Virus record (IMG/VR): IMGVR_UViG_3300014491_000006 | Coordinates: 1 to 41,236 of that record | Origin: a virus | Strand: one strand, 5' to 3' | Length of the DNA: 41,236 nt | Shown here: piece by piece, positions 31,035 through 39,857 of the stretch | How the letters are laid out: each line of letters starts with the position of its first letter | How positions within the stretch are numbered: the stretch's first letter is position 1 | Translations under genes and position numbers: made by a program | Notes under the pieces: model-generated | Told to the model about the DNA's origin: nothing | What the model saw: only the letters and a program-made list of their open reading frames with translations | Databases searched by the model: none

Positions 31035-31295
31035 TTAGGGCTGGGGAGGTTCAGGTTCATTGCTCTCTCCCTTCAGGATTTCGGCCACCTGCGCTTCCTC
31101 AGGTGACCCCTCAGCAAGCACCTCCTGAATCACAGCATCTCGTGTCCAGGCGTCTGGATTGTCATAACAGGAGGTGCAGAGAAGGAGGCCATTTTGCCAC
31201 ACAAGCTGGGACACCCGTGTTTCGCAGTCGCATCTCTGACAGCGATGCCACGGGTCTCCCATGATTGAGCTGTGCGCGTTGTAGCCTCTTGCCAT
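31035..31295 (-). CDS. Zinc-ribbon protein, 86 aa
   Basis: ATG behind GAGGAGGCTGGG. C19, C22 (with C24) and C40, C43 form a CxxC...CxxC zinc ribbon in the first half. The second half is acidic and Pro/Glu-rich (EPEPPQP), probably disordered. Small zinc ribbons with this outline are common in phage late operons; their partners are unknown. Confidence 0.65.
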   Translation of the reverse strand: MARGYNAHSSIMGDPWHRCQRCDCETRVSQLVWQNGLLLCTSCYDNPDAWTRDAVIQEVLAEGSPEEAQVAEILKGESNEPEPPQP

Positions 31296-31326
31296 CCCAG
31301 CCTCCTCAGTCTCAGCCGCAGGCTGA

Positions 31327-31824
31327 CTAAACTGCGATTATGGCGTAAAGCAGCGTCAGCTTCAGGGTGCCGTTGCCGGCAGCGTAGTTATTCGTTGCCT
31401 TGGTCAACGTTACTGCTGTGGCACTCGTCAAAGTCACGTTGTCAGTGGGCAGCAGAGACTTGACAAGAGAGGAGCCGTTTGTAATTACGCTTGCCAACTC
31501 CGTGCCTGTCACAAGAGCATTGCCACTTCCCTCAATGACATTAACAGCGCCTCCAGCGTCAGTGTAAGTTACACTGCCATAAAGCAGCTCTGCCACAAAA
31601 CTGAGGAGATCAATTGCAAAGCCGGCGGGAGGAGCCGCGATCAATGTTTGAGCAGTTGTTTGAAGCGCCTTGATCTGCGCGGAGGTCAATGTAACTACTG
31701 CACTTGCAATTATTGCATTTGCAGTCATTGCCGAGGTTGACGCAGTGACAGGAGTCACAGCCGCGAGGGGAGCCCCCACAGCCAGGCTGTTGACGGCAAC
31801 GCCGTCGTGATGTGTATAGCCCAT
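31327..31824 (-). CDS. Hypothetical virion protein, Ala/Val/Thr-rich, 165 aa
   Basis: ATG behind AAAGGA. An almost uncharged product with long Ala/Thr/Val beta or helix runs (MTANAIIASAVVTLTSAQIKAL). A likely structural protein following the major capsid gene, for example a decoration protein. No catalytic residues can be seen. IR-4 lies 36-60 nt upstream of its start codon. Confidence 0.5.
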   Translation of the reverse strand: MGYTHHDGVAVNSLAVGAPLAAVTPVTASTSAMTANAIIASAVVTLTSAQIKALQTTAQTLIAAPPAGFAIDLLSFVAELLYGSVTYTDAGGAVNVIEGSGNALVTGTELASVITNGSSLVKSLLPTDNVTLTSATAVTLTKATNNYAAGNGTLKLTLLYAIIAV

Positions 31825-31859
31825 GACTTTATCCTTTCGTTAGATGCAAATTGATGTTG

Positions 31860-31884
31860 TGGGTGTTCATGTTCTGAACACCCA
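31860..31884. repeat. Genome-wide inverted repeat IR-4
   Basis: TGGGTGTTCA-TGTTC-TGAACACCCA, a perfect 10-bp inverted repeat with 5-nt spacer, between the major capsid gene and the 165-aa gene. Same palindrome as IR-1 at 5216. Confidence 0.85.
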
Positions 31885-31897
31885 TCTCACTCAGCAA

Positions 31898-31912
31898 TCT
31901 CGCAAAGCGAGA
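31898..31912. other. Triloop hairpin after the capsid gene
   Basis: TCTCGC-AAA-GCGAGA, a perfect 6-bp stem, 27 nt beyond the capsid stop on the - strand and next to IR-4. It may stabilise the capsid mRNA 3' end. No U-tract follows. Confidence 0.5.
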
Positions 31913-31938
31913 AGCCCCGAAGGGCCACACTCTACAAG

Positions 31939-32910
31939 CTATGGCCCATCGCTGCCGTAAGTCCCAATCCAATGGAAGGCACCAACCCCAAATCTGCTCA
32001 TCGAGAGCATCTTGATGGAGTAGGTGTCGAAGTCGTCGCTGTACATGTCGTCCAGTGGCTTCCTCGTAATATGATACAACGAGTGCTCGCTCTTGTCTGA
32101 CAAGAGACACCACCGGCCGACGGAGGTGAAATAGTGGCAGATGAAGTAGTGCAAGTCCTCGTTGAGGATTGAGTTGATGTTGTTGTCAGCGGTGTCGGGC
32201 TTGTGCGCCGAACCCAGGATTTCGCGAGCGACCCACTTGTTCTCAGGAGCGATCACAAGAAGTCTCGGCTTAACCTGCATTGGCATGCCCACGCCATCCG
32301 GCATCCTCTCGAAGTTGTTGATCGCAGCCTGAAGTGCGGTCATGCTGAGGTCAACATCCACAGAGGGTCTGTTGGGCCAAGTACCCGCGGCGCTGATGTA
32401 GGAACTCACGCCAGGTGCGATGTTCGTCGCAGACGCCCCACCTGGGAGGTAGTGCGCTGTGCTGAACAAGTTGACGCCGTCAACCGTGACGACGGGATTG
32501 AGAATGGAGTTCGATGAGATGAACCCCAAGTTGATGAGATTCCACGTAGACATCTCGCGCAGGAAATGGTGCGAGCGGGCGATGGCCTTGGGAATCTGCT
32601 TGATAAGTCCGTACTGATCGTCCTCATACAGCTCATAGGAGCTGCGAACGCCCAGCGCATAGGTATACATCTCAATGCGCTTGGTGCCGCCTTGAGCTGC
32701 ATCCCTATAGGTCGAAGGCTCACCCTCTGGCTTCTCAACCATCGGGCCAACCCCCACGAACTCCGCCATGTCGATGAAGGCTTTGTCAGTGGTATCCATG
32801 TTAAAGACATGAGAGAACTCTTCTTCTCTCTGCTTTAGCTTGAGCCACTGGGCAAAGACGCCATGGAGATGGGGAGCTTGCAACTGACTCCATTGTCCAC
32901 GAACTAACAT
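31939..32910 (-). CDS. Major capsid protein
   Basis: ATG behind GGAGG; 323 residues. An N-terminal helical arm is followed by an alpha/beta core with MDTTDKAFIDMAEFVGVGPM and a helix EMYTYALGVRSSYELYEDD; the middle includes ARSHHFLREMSTWNLINLG. The strand LLVIAPENKWVAREILG is typical of HK97-fold or Mu gpT-like capsid proteins. It follows the scaffold-like and decoration-like genes and precedes a small structural gene, the usual order. The N-terminus gives no sign of a self-cleaving protease domain, consistent with a separate scaffold. Confidence 0.8.
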   Translation of the reverse strand: MLVRGQWSQLQAPHLHGVFAQWLKLKQREEEFSHVFNMDTTDKAFIDMAEFVGVGPMVEKPEGEPSTYRDAAQGGTKRIEMYTYALGVRSSYELYEDDQYGLIKQIPKAIARSHHFLREMSTWNLINLGFISSNSILNPVVTVDGVNLFSTAHYLPGGASATNIAPGVSSYISAAGTWPNRPSVDVDLSMTALQAAINNFERMPDGVGMPMQVKPRLLVIAPENKWVAREILGSAHKPDTADNNINSILNEDLHYFICHYFTSVGRWCLLSDKSEHSLYHITRKPLDDMYSDDFDTYSIKMLSMSRFGVGAFHWIGTYGSDGP

Positions 32911-32921
32911 TGCCAGCCTCC

Positions 32922-33503
32922 CTAACCAACGCCCAGCTGCGCTGCCGCAGGCAAGAACTTGAAAAAGACCCCACGATTGTCGTTGGGATCAAGTGATTCG
33001 ATGACGAGAACAGCCTGATTTGAGCTGCCGCCCCCGCTGGTCGTGGTCTTGCTTGTGTCCACATACCAATGATAATCAGTGTCAGCAGTCAGACCATAGG
33101 CAACTCCCACGTTTGCCTGGGTCAGATTGGCGCCGCCCTGGGTTGGGCCCACCTGCCCCCAAAAAATGGTCGCCCCATCAGCCAGCGTGTAAGCACTGAG
33201 CTTGCCGTCATCCCACTTTGGCAGCGCAATGTTCACAGCATAGGGCTGATTCTCAATGACCTCAGCAAGTGGGCTGATGATCTGTGCCACCCCACTTGTC
33301 GTTCGGCCGGTTACTGGTTCGGCCAGAATCCCCGCAATAGCCCCAGTATACGAGCTGCCGTTCCAAATGGCTAAGAAGCCACTTGTGAGCGTCACCGGAG
33401 TACCCTTAGGACCGTTGGTGAGACCTGACCCTTCGAGGAATCGCCGCATAGCCGGCTGTGCCCCGATGGTGGACCTTGAAGCATATGCTGCCGCTGTAGC
33501 CAC
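32922..33503 (-). CDS. Putative capsid decoration protein
   Basis: GTG start with an AGGGG-type ribosome site. A 193-residue, beta-rich protein with Gly/Thr turns and few charges; it includes FLAIWNGSSYTGAIAGILAEP and AVNIALPKWDDGKLSAYTLADG. Phage genes in this position, just before the capsid gene, often encode head decoration or stabilising proteins. Assigned from position and composition; no motif proves it. Confidence 0.5.
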   Translation of the reverse strand: MATAAAYASRSTIGAQPAMRRFLEGSGLTNGPKGTPVTLTSGFLAIWNGSSYTGAIAGILAEPVTGRTTSGVAQIISPLAEVIENQPYAVNIALPKWDDGKLSAYTLADGATIFWGQVGPTQGGANLTQANVGVAYGLTADTDYHWYVDTSKTTTSGGGSSNQAVLVIESLDPNDNRGVFFKFLPAAAQLGVG

Positions 33504-33519
33504 CTAGTCACCCCTTCCC

Positions 33520-33536
33520 CCTCCGCAAAGCGGAGG
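33520..33536. other. Intercistronic triloop hairpin
   Basis: CCTCCGC-AAA-GCGGAGG, a perfect 7-bp stem, the strongest of this set, 17 nt upstream of the GTG start of the decoration-like gene and close to its ribosome site. It could tune the translation of that gene. Confidence 0.5.
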
Positions 33537-33568
33537 CCTTCCCTGATGAACCTAGACATGGGGCTTCG

Positions 33569-34231
33569 TCAGAATTTTGCACCCTGTGCCACTTGCTCAT
33601 CAAGTTCTTCATCAGTCATTCCAAAAGCCTTCAGCTCTTCTCGGGTCGGCGTTATAGCTGAGATTTTGGACGCCTGACTACGTTGACCGCTTGGAACTTC
33701 GCTTATCGCTTGACGAAGCTCTTGACGATTTCTCTTGTCCGCCGCATTGACGGTAACAGCAGCCCGAGCCTTCTGAGCTGCGTGTAGCAAGGCGCCCTGA
33801 TAGGCAGCCTTGTTTATCTTCATCAAGATTACATCACCGTTGATGTACTTTGTCCCGCCGTCACGGGAATACAACCCCAGTTTCTCAGGCTCCGCTAGAT
33901 CAGCCTCAACCACGGGAGCGTAGCCTTGAACCTTGGCCTGTTCGTAGCGCAAGCCACTCTGCTCCCCGTTGTTCTTGTAGAGAGTGTGAAGGACCCAACG
34001 AGGCTGCAACATAGGGTTCTTGAGCCTCACATTCATGAAATCTGCTGTGACAAGAGGTTTTGCGATGATCTGCTCATCTTCCACAGCAACCGCTCCGCCG
34101 CTCTGCTTCGCAGCAATCTTCTGGGCTGTTGCTGCCAATGTTGCAGCAGCCAGCTTAACCGCTGCTGTGTCGATCAAAGGCTTCGCCACATTTGCACTTG
34201 TGAGTGCGGGGCCTGCCGTTGTATCAGCCAT
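33569..34231 (-). CDS. Hypothetical protein between scaffold and decoration genes, 220 aa
   Basis: Starts inside the scaffold-like gene's last codons (8-nt overlap), so the two are translationally coupled. The N-terminal 55 residues are Ala/Thr/Lys-rich and helical; residues 60-135 are beta-containing (VTADFMNVRLKNPMLQPRWVLHTLYKNNG) and the tail is charged. It may be a capsid accessory or a maturation factor. No family recognised. Confidence 0.55.
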   Translation of the reverse strand: MADTTAGPALTSANVAKPLIDTAAVKLAAATLAATAQKIAAKQSGGAVAVEDEQIIAKPLVTADFMNVRLKNPMLQPRWVLHTLYKNNGEQSGLRYEQAKVQGYAPVVEADLAEPEKLGLYSRDGGTKYINGDVILMKINKAAYQGALLHAAQKARAAVTVNAADKRNRQELRQAISEVPSGQRSQASKISAITPTREELKAFGMTDEELDEQVAQGAKF

Positions 34232-34904
34232 GATAAATCACCATCTCTTTCCGAGAGGCAAGAGCCTCTTCAGGCTTCAAGCCATACTTGGCCGCAAGCC
34301 TTGCCTCGTCGTCTGTGAGTCTGTCAGATGGAGGCGCTGTACGACCAGGCCCAGCGTCCTCTGAGCCCTCAGATGCCTCTGCGAAGAAGTCAGTCCTGTC
34401 TTGAGCTGCCTTGGCAATGTCTGCCATGTGCCTCCCCTTCACCACGTCGAAGGCAGTACTCCACGCAAGTGGAGAGGCTTGATTCTGAGGAGGCTCCTTC
34501 TTCATAATCTCCCTCAACTCAGGACCGTACTTTTTGAACAGAGCCTTCTCCACTGGGTCTGTGACTCCATTGGTGAAAATCATCTCGCTCTGGGCTGCGC
34601 CCATTGCAAGCATAGCCCCATACATGGGGGCGGCGCGCTGATTGAACGCTGCATCCTCATCTTCGAGGAAGGAGATTGGGGCAGCTCGCCCCTCATTGCG
34701 CTTGGGCTCCGCAAGAGGCACTCTTGCCTCCAGCTCTGAAAGTCGTCTCTTCGTCTCTTCAAATTCAGAGAGCTGACCCTTCGTAGCCTCAAGCTCTGAT
34801 TTTAGAGTTGCGTGGCCCTGCACAGCCTCAACAATTTGCTCAGGTGTCAAATTGCGAAGCGCCTCAGGCACCTCTTCTTCCCTCTTGTTTCCCCACCATG
34901 GCAT
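34224..34904 (-). CDS. Putative scaffolding protein
   Basis: A 226-residue, highly charged helical protein. Residues 28-70 form a predicted coiled coil (LKSELEATKGQLSEFEETKR), flanked by Pro/Gly-rich disordered parts; the C-terminus is acidic then basic. Size, composition and position between portal and capsid genes match phage scaffold proteins, which leave the capsid during assembly. GGGAGGCGG precedes the ATG. Confidence 0.7.
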   Translation of the reverse strand: MPWWGNKREEEVPEALRNLTPEQIVEAVQGHATLKSELEATKGQLSEFEETKRRLSELEARVPLAEPKRNEGRAAPISFLEDEDAAFNQRAAPMYGAMLAMGAAQSEMIFTNGVTDPVEKALFKKYGPELREIMKKEPPQNQASPLAWSTAFDVVKGRHMADIAKAAQDRTDFFAEASEGSEDAGPGRTAPPSDRLTDDEARLAAKYGLKPEEALASRKEMVIYHG

Positions 34905-34922
34905 AAGCCGCCTCCCGTCGAT

Positions 34923-35162
34923 TTATTTGGTCTGCTTCTTTAGATGCTGCACAACAAGTGCTTCGAGGCCCAAAATCCGATCAAGCCTTGCTATCTCTCC
35001 CTGCGCCCGATACATCACATGCACATCTGAGGCTTCTTTGAGCTGCCTGTCAGGACTTTGGCGCTCCGCCAAGAGCCACTCGAAGAATGTTTTGGTGCGG
35101 GGGTCTTGGAACCATGCCCTCATCGAGGGGGCCTTGTCAAGAATTATGTCAAGATTGGTCAT
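34923..35162 (-). CDS. Small helical protein next to the portal gene, 79 aa
   Basis: ATG overlaps the portal stop by ATGA. A short, fully helical product (DIILDKAPSMRAWFQDPRTK, then LARLDRILGLEALVVQHLKK). Similar short proteins lie between portal and scaffold genes in related phages; one idea is a portal or scaffold cofactor. No motif. Confidence 0.6.
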   Translation of the reverse strand: MTNLDIILDKAPSMRAWFQDPRTKTFFEWLLAERQSPDRQLKEASDVHVMYRAQGEIARLDRILGLEALVVQHLKKQTK

Positions 35163-37081
35163 ATGACCCCCCCTCCACCAGCAGCTCCGCTGGGAGGTGC
35201 AGCACCGTTGTTTGGAGGAGGAGCCCCCTGAGGAGTCCCTGCTGGACCAGGTGGCTTAGGAGCCCCTCCTCCTCCAGGCGCGGCAGACATTCCACCAGGC
35301 AATGCCCTTTGTGGGGCTTGGGGCGCTGCGGCAGCCTGTACTTCAGGAACATATCTCTCCACTTCGTCGTAGCCGAAATGTCTAAACACCGACTTCATCA
35401 AGGTATTTGCGGCTTCGATGGAGTCGTTGAGGTACTGTTTCATCTCAGGTGGAGTGAATTGGTTGGATGCTGCTTGAAGCATCTGCCCAATCATCTGGTA
35501 GTGCTTCTGCATCAACCCCGAGAGCATGATGTCAGCTTGCTTTTCAACTTCTCTGTTGACTGAGGCTGTGGACGCAGAGACTGGGAGGCATATCGCCTTG
35601 TCACGTATTCCCTCGAACGCAGCCTGAATAGCTGGTCCGTCAAGTCCAAATTGTCTTGGACGTGTGCCAAGCCCAAACTCCGCATACTGCTTTGAGAGCA
35701 AACGGCCCAATTTGGTATGTGCATATCTTATATCCGTGATGTTGAGGTCAGTGCGTGTGTTGCCTTCCTGAAGGAGAGAGAGCGTGCCCATCGCGCTGTA
35801 AACTCCACGTTTGGACATCACCCCTGAGCCCATGCCTTGTATGGGGGCTGAGACGCCACTACGCTTCTCGGCCAGCTCCAGTGACATCCTCTCCTCATCA
35901 ATCATCATGGGGGAGACCTGCCCAGGCGAGAGGCCCTCGATGTCGCCTTTCTTTCCTGGGAGAGTGGCACCCGGGAACACTCTGTAGCCCTTGTCGAGAA
36001 TTGCATCCGGGTCCACCCGCCATGTCATCGTGTTGGCAACAGTGGAGTTGTCACGACGCTGATTGTGAATCTGCGAGATTTCTTCTTGAAACATCCCAAG
36101 GGTCTCACAGAACCCGTAGCCGTAGAAGTAATCATCTCTGTAGAAGAGGCGCGCAGCCAAAAACACCTCGTCAGGGTAGTACTGATAGTATGCGCGGAGG
36201 AGTTTGTTGTTCTTCTCGTTGTACCATGCCATACATCGAACAAAGCGCCCACGATTGACGCGGTACTTGAAATGGCATTCGTAGATGTGGTATTCTTCGA
36301 AGCCGTAGGTTGCGCTGACCTGTGCCCCTGCGTCAGTCTGCTGCATCTGAGCCACTGCATCAGGCGAGGTGAGGTCAGGCTTCCCAAGAATCTCCTTAAC
36401 TTTGGCCTTGTCGTAGATGCCCCTCCACGCCCGCTCCTCAAGCGCAAAGCGGCTCAATCTGATTCTGTGGGCCTTGAAATCCGCAGACTCAATAGTCTTG
36501 TGAACTGGGGACATCAAGAAGTCATTGAATGGGAGTTTCTCAGGTCGCGGCCCCTCGTAGGTGATGTCTGCGTAGGGCTTCCCAGTCCCGTCACCTGCTG
36601 GAGCAATCTTGTCCTCAATCTCCGTGATCCACGGGCACTTCAAGACAGAGGTGCCATAGCGAATGGCTTCCCCAAACCATTCATGATACACTCGATAGAG
36701 ATCGAGTTCTGTGGGCTCCAACCCAACGTACTGCATGAACTCCTCAAAGGCATTCTTGAACTCAATGGCCTTCTTGGGGTACTTGCCTATGAGTCGAGCT
36801 GTCCACAGTGGGCTTGTCTTGATGATGGCGTTCATCACCCGAGCGAGCAGTGTGTCACAATGAATGGCGGTGACCGGGACAACGAGGTTGGAGGCGCCAT
36901 GCCATGGGAACTCCCGTGTGGACTCAGCAGGCGTAGCCTCGTAAGCCTTGCGCCACTGCACAATCCTGTTCTCGTGAAGGTCGGAGAGGCCGCTCTTGAG
37001 CCCACGAATACGTTGGCCCAAGTAACGACACAGCCTCTCCTCAGCCTCACCACTCAACGGGATTTTGATCTGCTCAAGCAA
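35159..37081 (-). CDS. Portal protein
   Basis: A 640-residue protein with TTG start and AGGAG. The N-terminal helices (about 1-60) contain RIVQWRKAYEATP, and a motif typical of podoviral portals, REFPWHGASNLVVPVTAIHCDTLLARVMN, is spread over 57-86. The wing/stem region (90-330) and crown helices (330-560) follow. The last 60 residues are Pro/Gly/Ala-rich and probably disordered. Portals form the 12-fold ring through which DNA passes. The gene stands between the terminase group and the scaffold gene, as expected. Confidence 0.85.
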   Translation of the reverse strand: MLEQIKIPLSGEAEERLCRYLGQRIRGLKSGLSDLHENRIVQWRKAYEATPAESTREFPWHGASNLVVPVTAIHCDTLLARVMNAIIKTSPLWTARLIGKYPKKAIEFKNAFEEFMQYVGLEPTELDLYRVYHEWFGEAIRYGTSVLKCPWITEIEDKIAPAGDGTGKPYADITYEGPRPEKLPFNDFLMSPVHKTIESADFKAHRIRLSRFALEERAWRGIYDKAKVKEILGKPDLTSPDAVAQMQQTDAGAQVSATYGFEEYHIYECHFKYRVNRGRFVRCMAWYNEKNNKLLRAYYQYYPDEVFLAARLFYRDDYFYGYGFCETLGMFQEEISQIHNQRRDNSTVANTMTWRVDPDAILDKGYRVFPGATLPGKKGDIEGLSPGQVSPMMIDEERMSLELAEKRSGVSAPIQGMGSGVMSKRGVYSAMGTLSLLQEGNTRTDLNITDIRYAHTKLGRLLSKQYAEFGLGTRPRQFGLDGPAIQAAFEGIRDKAICLPVSASTASVNREVEKQADIMLSGLMQKHYQMIGQMLQAASNQFTPPEMKQYLNDSIEAANTLMKSVFRHFGYDEVERYVPEVQAAAAPQAPQRALPGGMSAAPGGGGAPKPPGPAGTPQGAPPPNNGAAPPSGAAGGGGVI

Positions 37082-37097
37082 AGTGCTCCTGTCCGAC

Positions 37098-37508
37098 TTA
37101 AGCTGTCTGCGTGACGACGGGCTGCGTGACTACTGGAAACGTGTTGAGGATAGTCACCACGGCCTGAGCGTAGGTGGCAATCTTGGCCTGAGCTGCTGCC
37201 GTCTCCATTCCCTGAGCGGTCAGAGTGGGTAACAGCTTCGATTCGACCATTGAGATGACATCAGCCATCTTCTGTGCACCGGTGCCAGTTTCCTGGCCGA
37301 CCACGGCCCATGAGGCCTCAGTCTGGGCGACGGCCGACACGACGATATTGAACTCCGGGCCAATCGCGGGGAAGGCTAAATCCACTACCGGCTCGACCAA
37401 TTCGGCACCTTCGACTGCCAGCGGAAGGGCTTTCTCCGCGATGAATTTTCCGACGCCCTTAGCACCGGATGCAACCTTATCCAGAAACGCAACGAACTTG
37501 TTTGCCAT
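37098..37508 (-). CDS. Hypothetical Ala/Val-rich helical protein, 136 aa
   Basis: ATG behind CGGAGGAATC. A helical, mostly Ala/Val/Glu product (VEGAELVEPVVDLAFPAIGPEFN, then QAKIATYAQAVVTILNTFPVV). Its moderately hydrophobic segments are not clear membrane helices. It lies between the holin candidates and the portal gene, so a lysis or virion role is possible. Unknown. Confidence 0.55.
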   Translation of the reverse strand: MANKFVAFLDKVASGAKGVGKFIAEKALPLAVEGAELVEPVVDLAFPAIGPEFNIVVSAVAQTEASWAVVGQETGTGAQKMADVISMVESKLLPTLTAQGMETAAAQAKIATYAQAVVTILNTFPVVTQPVVTQTA

Positions 37509-37518
37509 GATTCCTCCG

Positions 37519-37860
37519 TTATTTGTCTGATTTGGTGATGACCTGCATATCGGAATTTAATTCCTTCTCGGCTTCGGCCTGGGGAAACACAAACATCATG
37601 CCCTTCAGGTTCGGATCGCGCCTGATGAAGTAAACCAGTACGCAGGCCGCTGCGACCATTCCTGACCCGAGCCCGAGGACTAGCGCATCGCTCGCTGGCA
37701 TCTTGGTGATGCTTGCGACCATTGTTGTCCCCGCGATAAACAGGAATGAACCCGCCATCGAAACCGCGAGCTGAAACAGCAGGCGCATCCATGTCTGATA
37801 GACCTTCTGCTGAATCTTGCCGAGAAAGTAGGTCGCTAGCGCGTCGAAAGGATTGGGCAT
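37519..37860 (-). CDS. Membrane protein, holin candidate, 113 aa
   Basis: Two probable membrane helices: LLFQLAVSMAGSFLFIAGTT (about 27-46) and ALVLGLGSGMVAAACVLVYF (about 59-78). A charged N-terminus and a soluble C-terminal tail of about 35 residues follow. This is the topology of class II holins. It is next to a second membrane gene, so one may be holin and the other an anti-holin or pinholin. No strong ribosome site is seen. Confidence 0.5.
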   Translation of the reverse strand: MPNPFDALATYFLGKIQQKVYQTWMRLLFQLAVSMAGSFLFIAGTTMVASITKMPASDALVLGLGSGMVAAACVLVYFIRRDPNLKGMMFVFPQAEAEKELNSDMQVITKSDK

Positions 37861-37863
37861 ATC

Positions 37864-38088
37864 TTATTTTCCTGCCGAGGCTCCTTGGTCGCGCTGCGCA
37901 GCAGGTTGAATCTCTGCTGCTGTTGGACCAAACAGCGAGCTATCGTGCATCGCTGCGCCAATCACGGCCATCAGGACTGCAACCGCTATGTGCTTGGCAT
38001 CCATATTGCCTGCATTGGCCCAAGCGTAGAGCCCAGCACTGGCCAGACCCACTACTGTTGTTTTCCAACTGCTGGCTACATTATTCAT
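37864..38088 (-). CDS. Small membrane protein, holin candidate, 74 aa
   Basis: Starts in an ATGA overlap with the terminase stop; AAAGGAGGT precedes the ATG. Segments TTVVGLASAGLYAWANAG (10-27) and HIAVAVLMAVIGAAMHDSSL (33-52) could cross the membrane, with a charged tail of about 20 residues. Together with the 113-aa gene it makes a two-gene membrane cassette. Two short helices and size fit a class II holin. Confidence 0.5.
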   Translation of the reverse strand: MNNVASSWKTTVVGLASAGLYAWANAGNMDAKHIAVAVLMAVIGAAMHDSSLFGPTAAEIQPAAQRDQGASAGK

Positions 38089-39827
38089 GCGCGACCTCCT
38101 TTTAGGGCGTCGCCAATTAGACCACCATACCCGCCGCTCAAATAACCTCCGTAGCTGTGCGCAGCCGTATGGACGCTGTAGGGCTGCGCGATCTGCCGAG
38201 ACATCTGCTTGTTCTGCCGCAACATCGCATCTGCAACTTGAGCGTTCATTGGAGTGCGGAGGAGCTGAGGCGCATACGCAAGCGCGTCAAGCTGATCGCA
38301 ATATCGTCCACGAGGAAACGTGGTGTACTCCCCAAGAAAGTCCTGTTGCTTGCGCTGCATGAAGAAGCGACCAAACTCAAAGATTGGGCCGAGGATGTTG
38401 CGTATGCGCCACTCCTTCTTCGTGGTGATCTCCCCATCTGGGCCCTCAACCTCCCCTTTGAGTTCTGTGATGTTGATGCGCCAGGGGCGCACTGTGTTCA
38501 AGTATTTGATATGAGGGAGGGCGAGGCTCTGCCCCGCGCATGTCTCGAAGCCCACTTTCTTGCAGCGCCACTTCTCCGCCATCGCGTAGATTTTGTTGAA
38601 GAAAATCTCGTGACTGGAGGACTGTGCCCATGTGTCAAGAAGGTAGTAGTTGCCCTCAGGACTGATCCCCAGCACTACGATGGCATGGCGACACCGGCCT
38701 CCGGCCGTGTGAGTGGGATCACACGCCATGGCGACACTGAGCCTCCTGTAGGGGATGTCCTTCCTAATGAGGCCATTTGCAGATTCATGCACCACAATCA
38801 CCGAGGCATCACTGTGATCCTGCTCAAGAGTGAAGTAGTTTAGGTACTCATCCTTAAAGTCAGCATCCTCTGGGGCTACGGGAGAGTTGAGGTATTGACA
38901 GGAGAACTTGTAGGCACCGTAGCGAGCCTTCGCCTCATTGAGCTTGTCGAGGTCCCATTCCTCTGGGAATATAGGAACGCCGAATGGGTGCTCATCACAG
39001 CAGCCGCCCAAGGCGGAGTGATTCTCAACTGTGAACCACGGCTCCTTCTCCCTGATGTGAGAGTTGAGGTCGTGGTAGCCCCATCTATTCCCAATCACAA
39101 GCTCATCACCGCTATGCGAAGCGTCATCCTTGTCATACAATGACATGACAAGCTGATGATAGTCAATAGCCTTATCCATGACTGAGGGCGACTCTATGGC
39201 TTTGCGCCCAGGCAAATCATCCTGAATGATGAGCCCATTATAGTGACGAGACTGTGCAGCACCGCCCACACCGAGGAAGTCGAAGGTGCCCTCGCCGTGT
39301 GGAGCAGCGCTGGCGGGTTGGTTAACCTCAAGACTGAAATCTGTCCACCGATTCTGCGCTGTAGGCAGAGTTTCGGGGAACAGAGTCCTGTAGATTGCGT
39401 TACTCTCGTAGTGTTTGCGAATCTTGGTCCCTAGTTTGGCTGCATTCGTCACGGTCTCCGAGACAAGGAGATTGCGTTTGGTGCAATCATGAATTATGAG
39501 CATGTAGCGGAGGAACTCTTGAGGATACCCCAAGGCTGTAAACTCCTCCACATCTCTTTGCGAAATTGGGAGGGCGCGCCACATTGGCAGCCCCTCTGAG
39601 GCAATCGTAGATTTGAAGAAGTCTCTCGGAATCTCCATAAGGAGCTTGATTCGCTCACTTTCAAGAGATTTGCAGATTTTGAGGTGGAAGTGCCTGGTCA
39701 GGCGCTTGCGCATCAGCGCCACTTTGATGAAGTAGTGCAAGGAGCCCAGACAGTTCAGCCTGTGGAGACGCAGCTGTCTCGTGGGGTCTGCGTCTTGCGG
39801 GATCGGGATGGGATCAAAAAGGTGCAT
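38085..39827 (-). CDS. Terminase large subunit
   Basis: A 580-residue protein. The ATPase part has a degenerate Walker A PRDFFKST at 67-74 (no GKS Gly) and Walker B GLIIQDDL at 198-205. The C-terminal RNase-H-fold nuclease shows VAMACDPTHT with D370, GFETCAG with E428 and DQLDALAY with D511/D514, the three acidic metal ligands. It packages DNA through the portal and cuts it. The degenerate A motif occurs in some podoviral TerL families, so it is not evidence of inactivity. Confidence 0.9.
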   Translation of the reverse strand: MHLFDPIPIPQDADPTRQLRLHRLNCLGSLHYFIKVALMRKRLTRHFHLKICKSLESERIKLLMEIPRDFFKSTIASEGLPMWRALPISQRDVEEFTALGYPQEFLRYMLIIHDCTKRNLLVSETVTNAAKLGTKIRKHYESNAIYRTLFPETLPTAQNRWTDFSLEVNQPASAAPHGEGTFDFLGVGGAAQSRHYNGLIIQDDLPGRKAIESPSVMDKAIDYHQLVMSLYDKDDASHSGDELVIGNRWGYHDLNSHIREKEPWFTVENHSALGGCCDEHPFGVPIFPEEWDLDKLNEAKARYGAYKFSCQYLNSPVAPEDADFKDEYLNYFTLEQDHSDASVIVVHESANGLIRKDIPYRRLSVAMACDPTHTAGGRCRHAIVVLGISPEGNYYLLDTWAQSSSHEIFFNKIYAMAEKWRCKKVGFETCAGQSLALPHIKYLNTVRPWRINITELKGEVEGPDGEITTKKEWRIRNILGPIFEFGRFFMQRKQQDFLGEYTTFPRGRYCDQLDALAYAPQLLRTPMNAQVADAMLRQNKQMSRQIAQPYSVHTAAHSYGGYLSGGYGGLIGDALKGGRA

Positions 39828-39857
39828 TCCTGTTCTTGTCTTGGTTGCGTAGCTGCG

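Noticed and set aside
36065-37114. 349-codon + strand frame opposite the portal gene
   Set aside because: It is antisense to a well supported portal protein and shows no motif.
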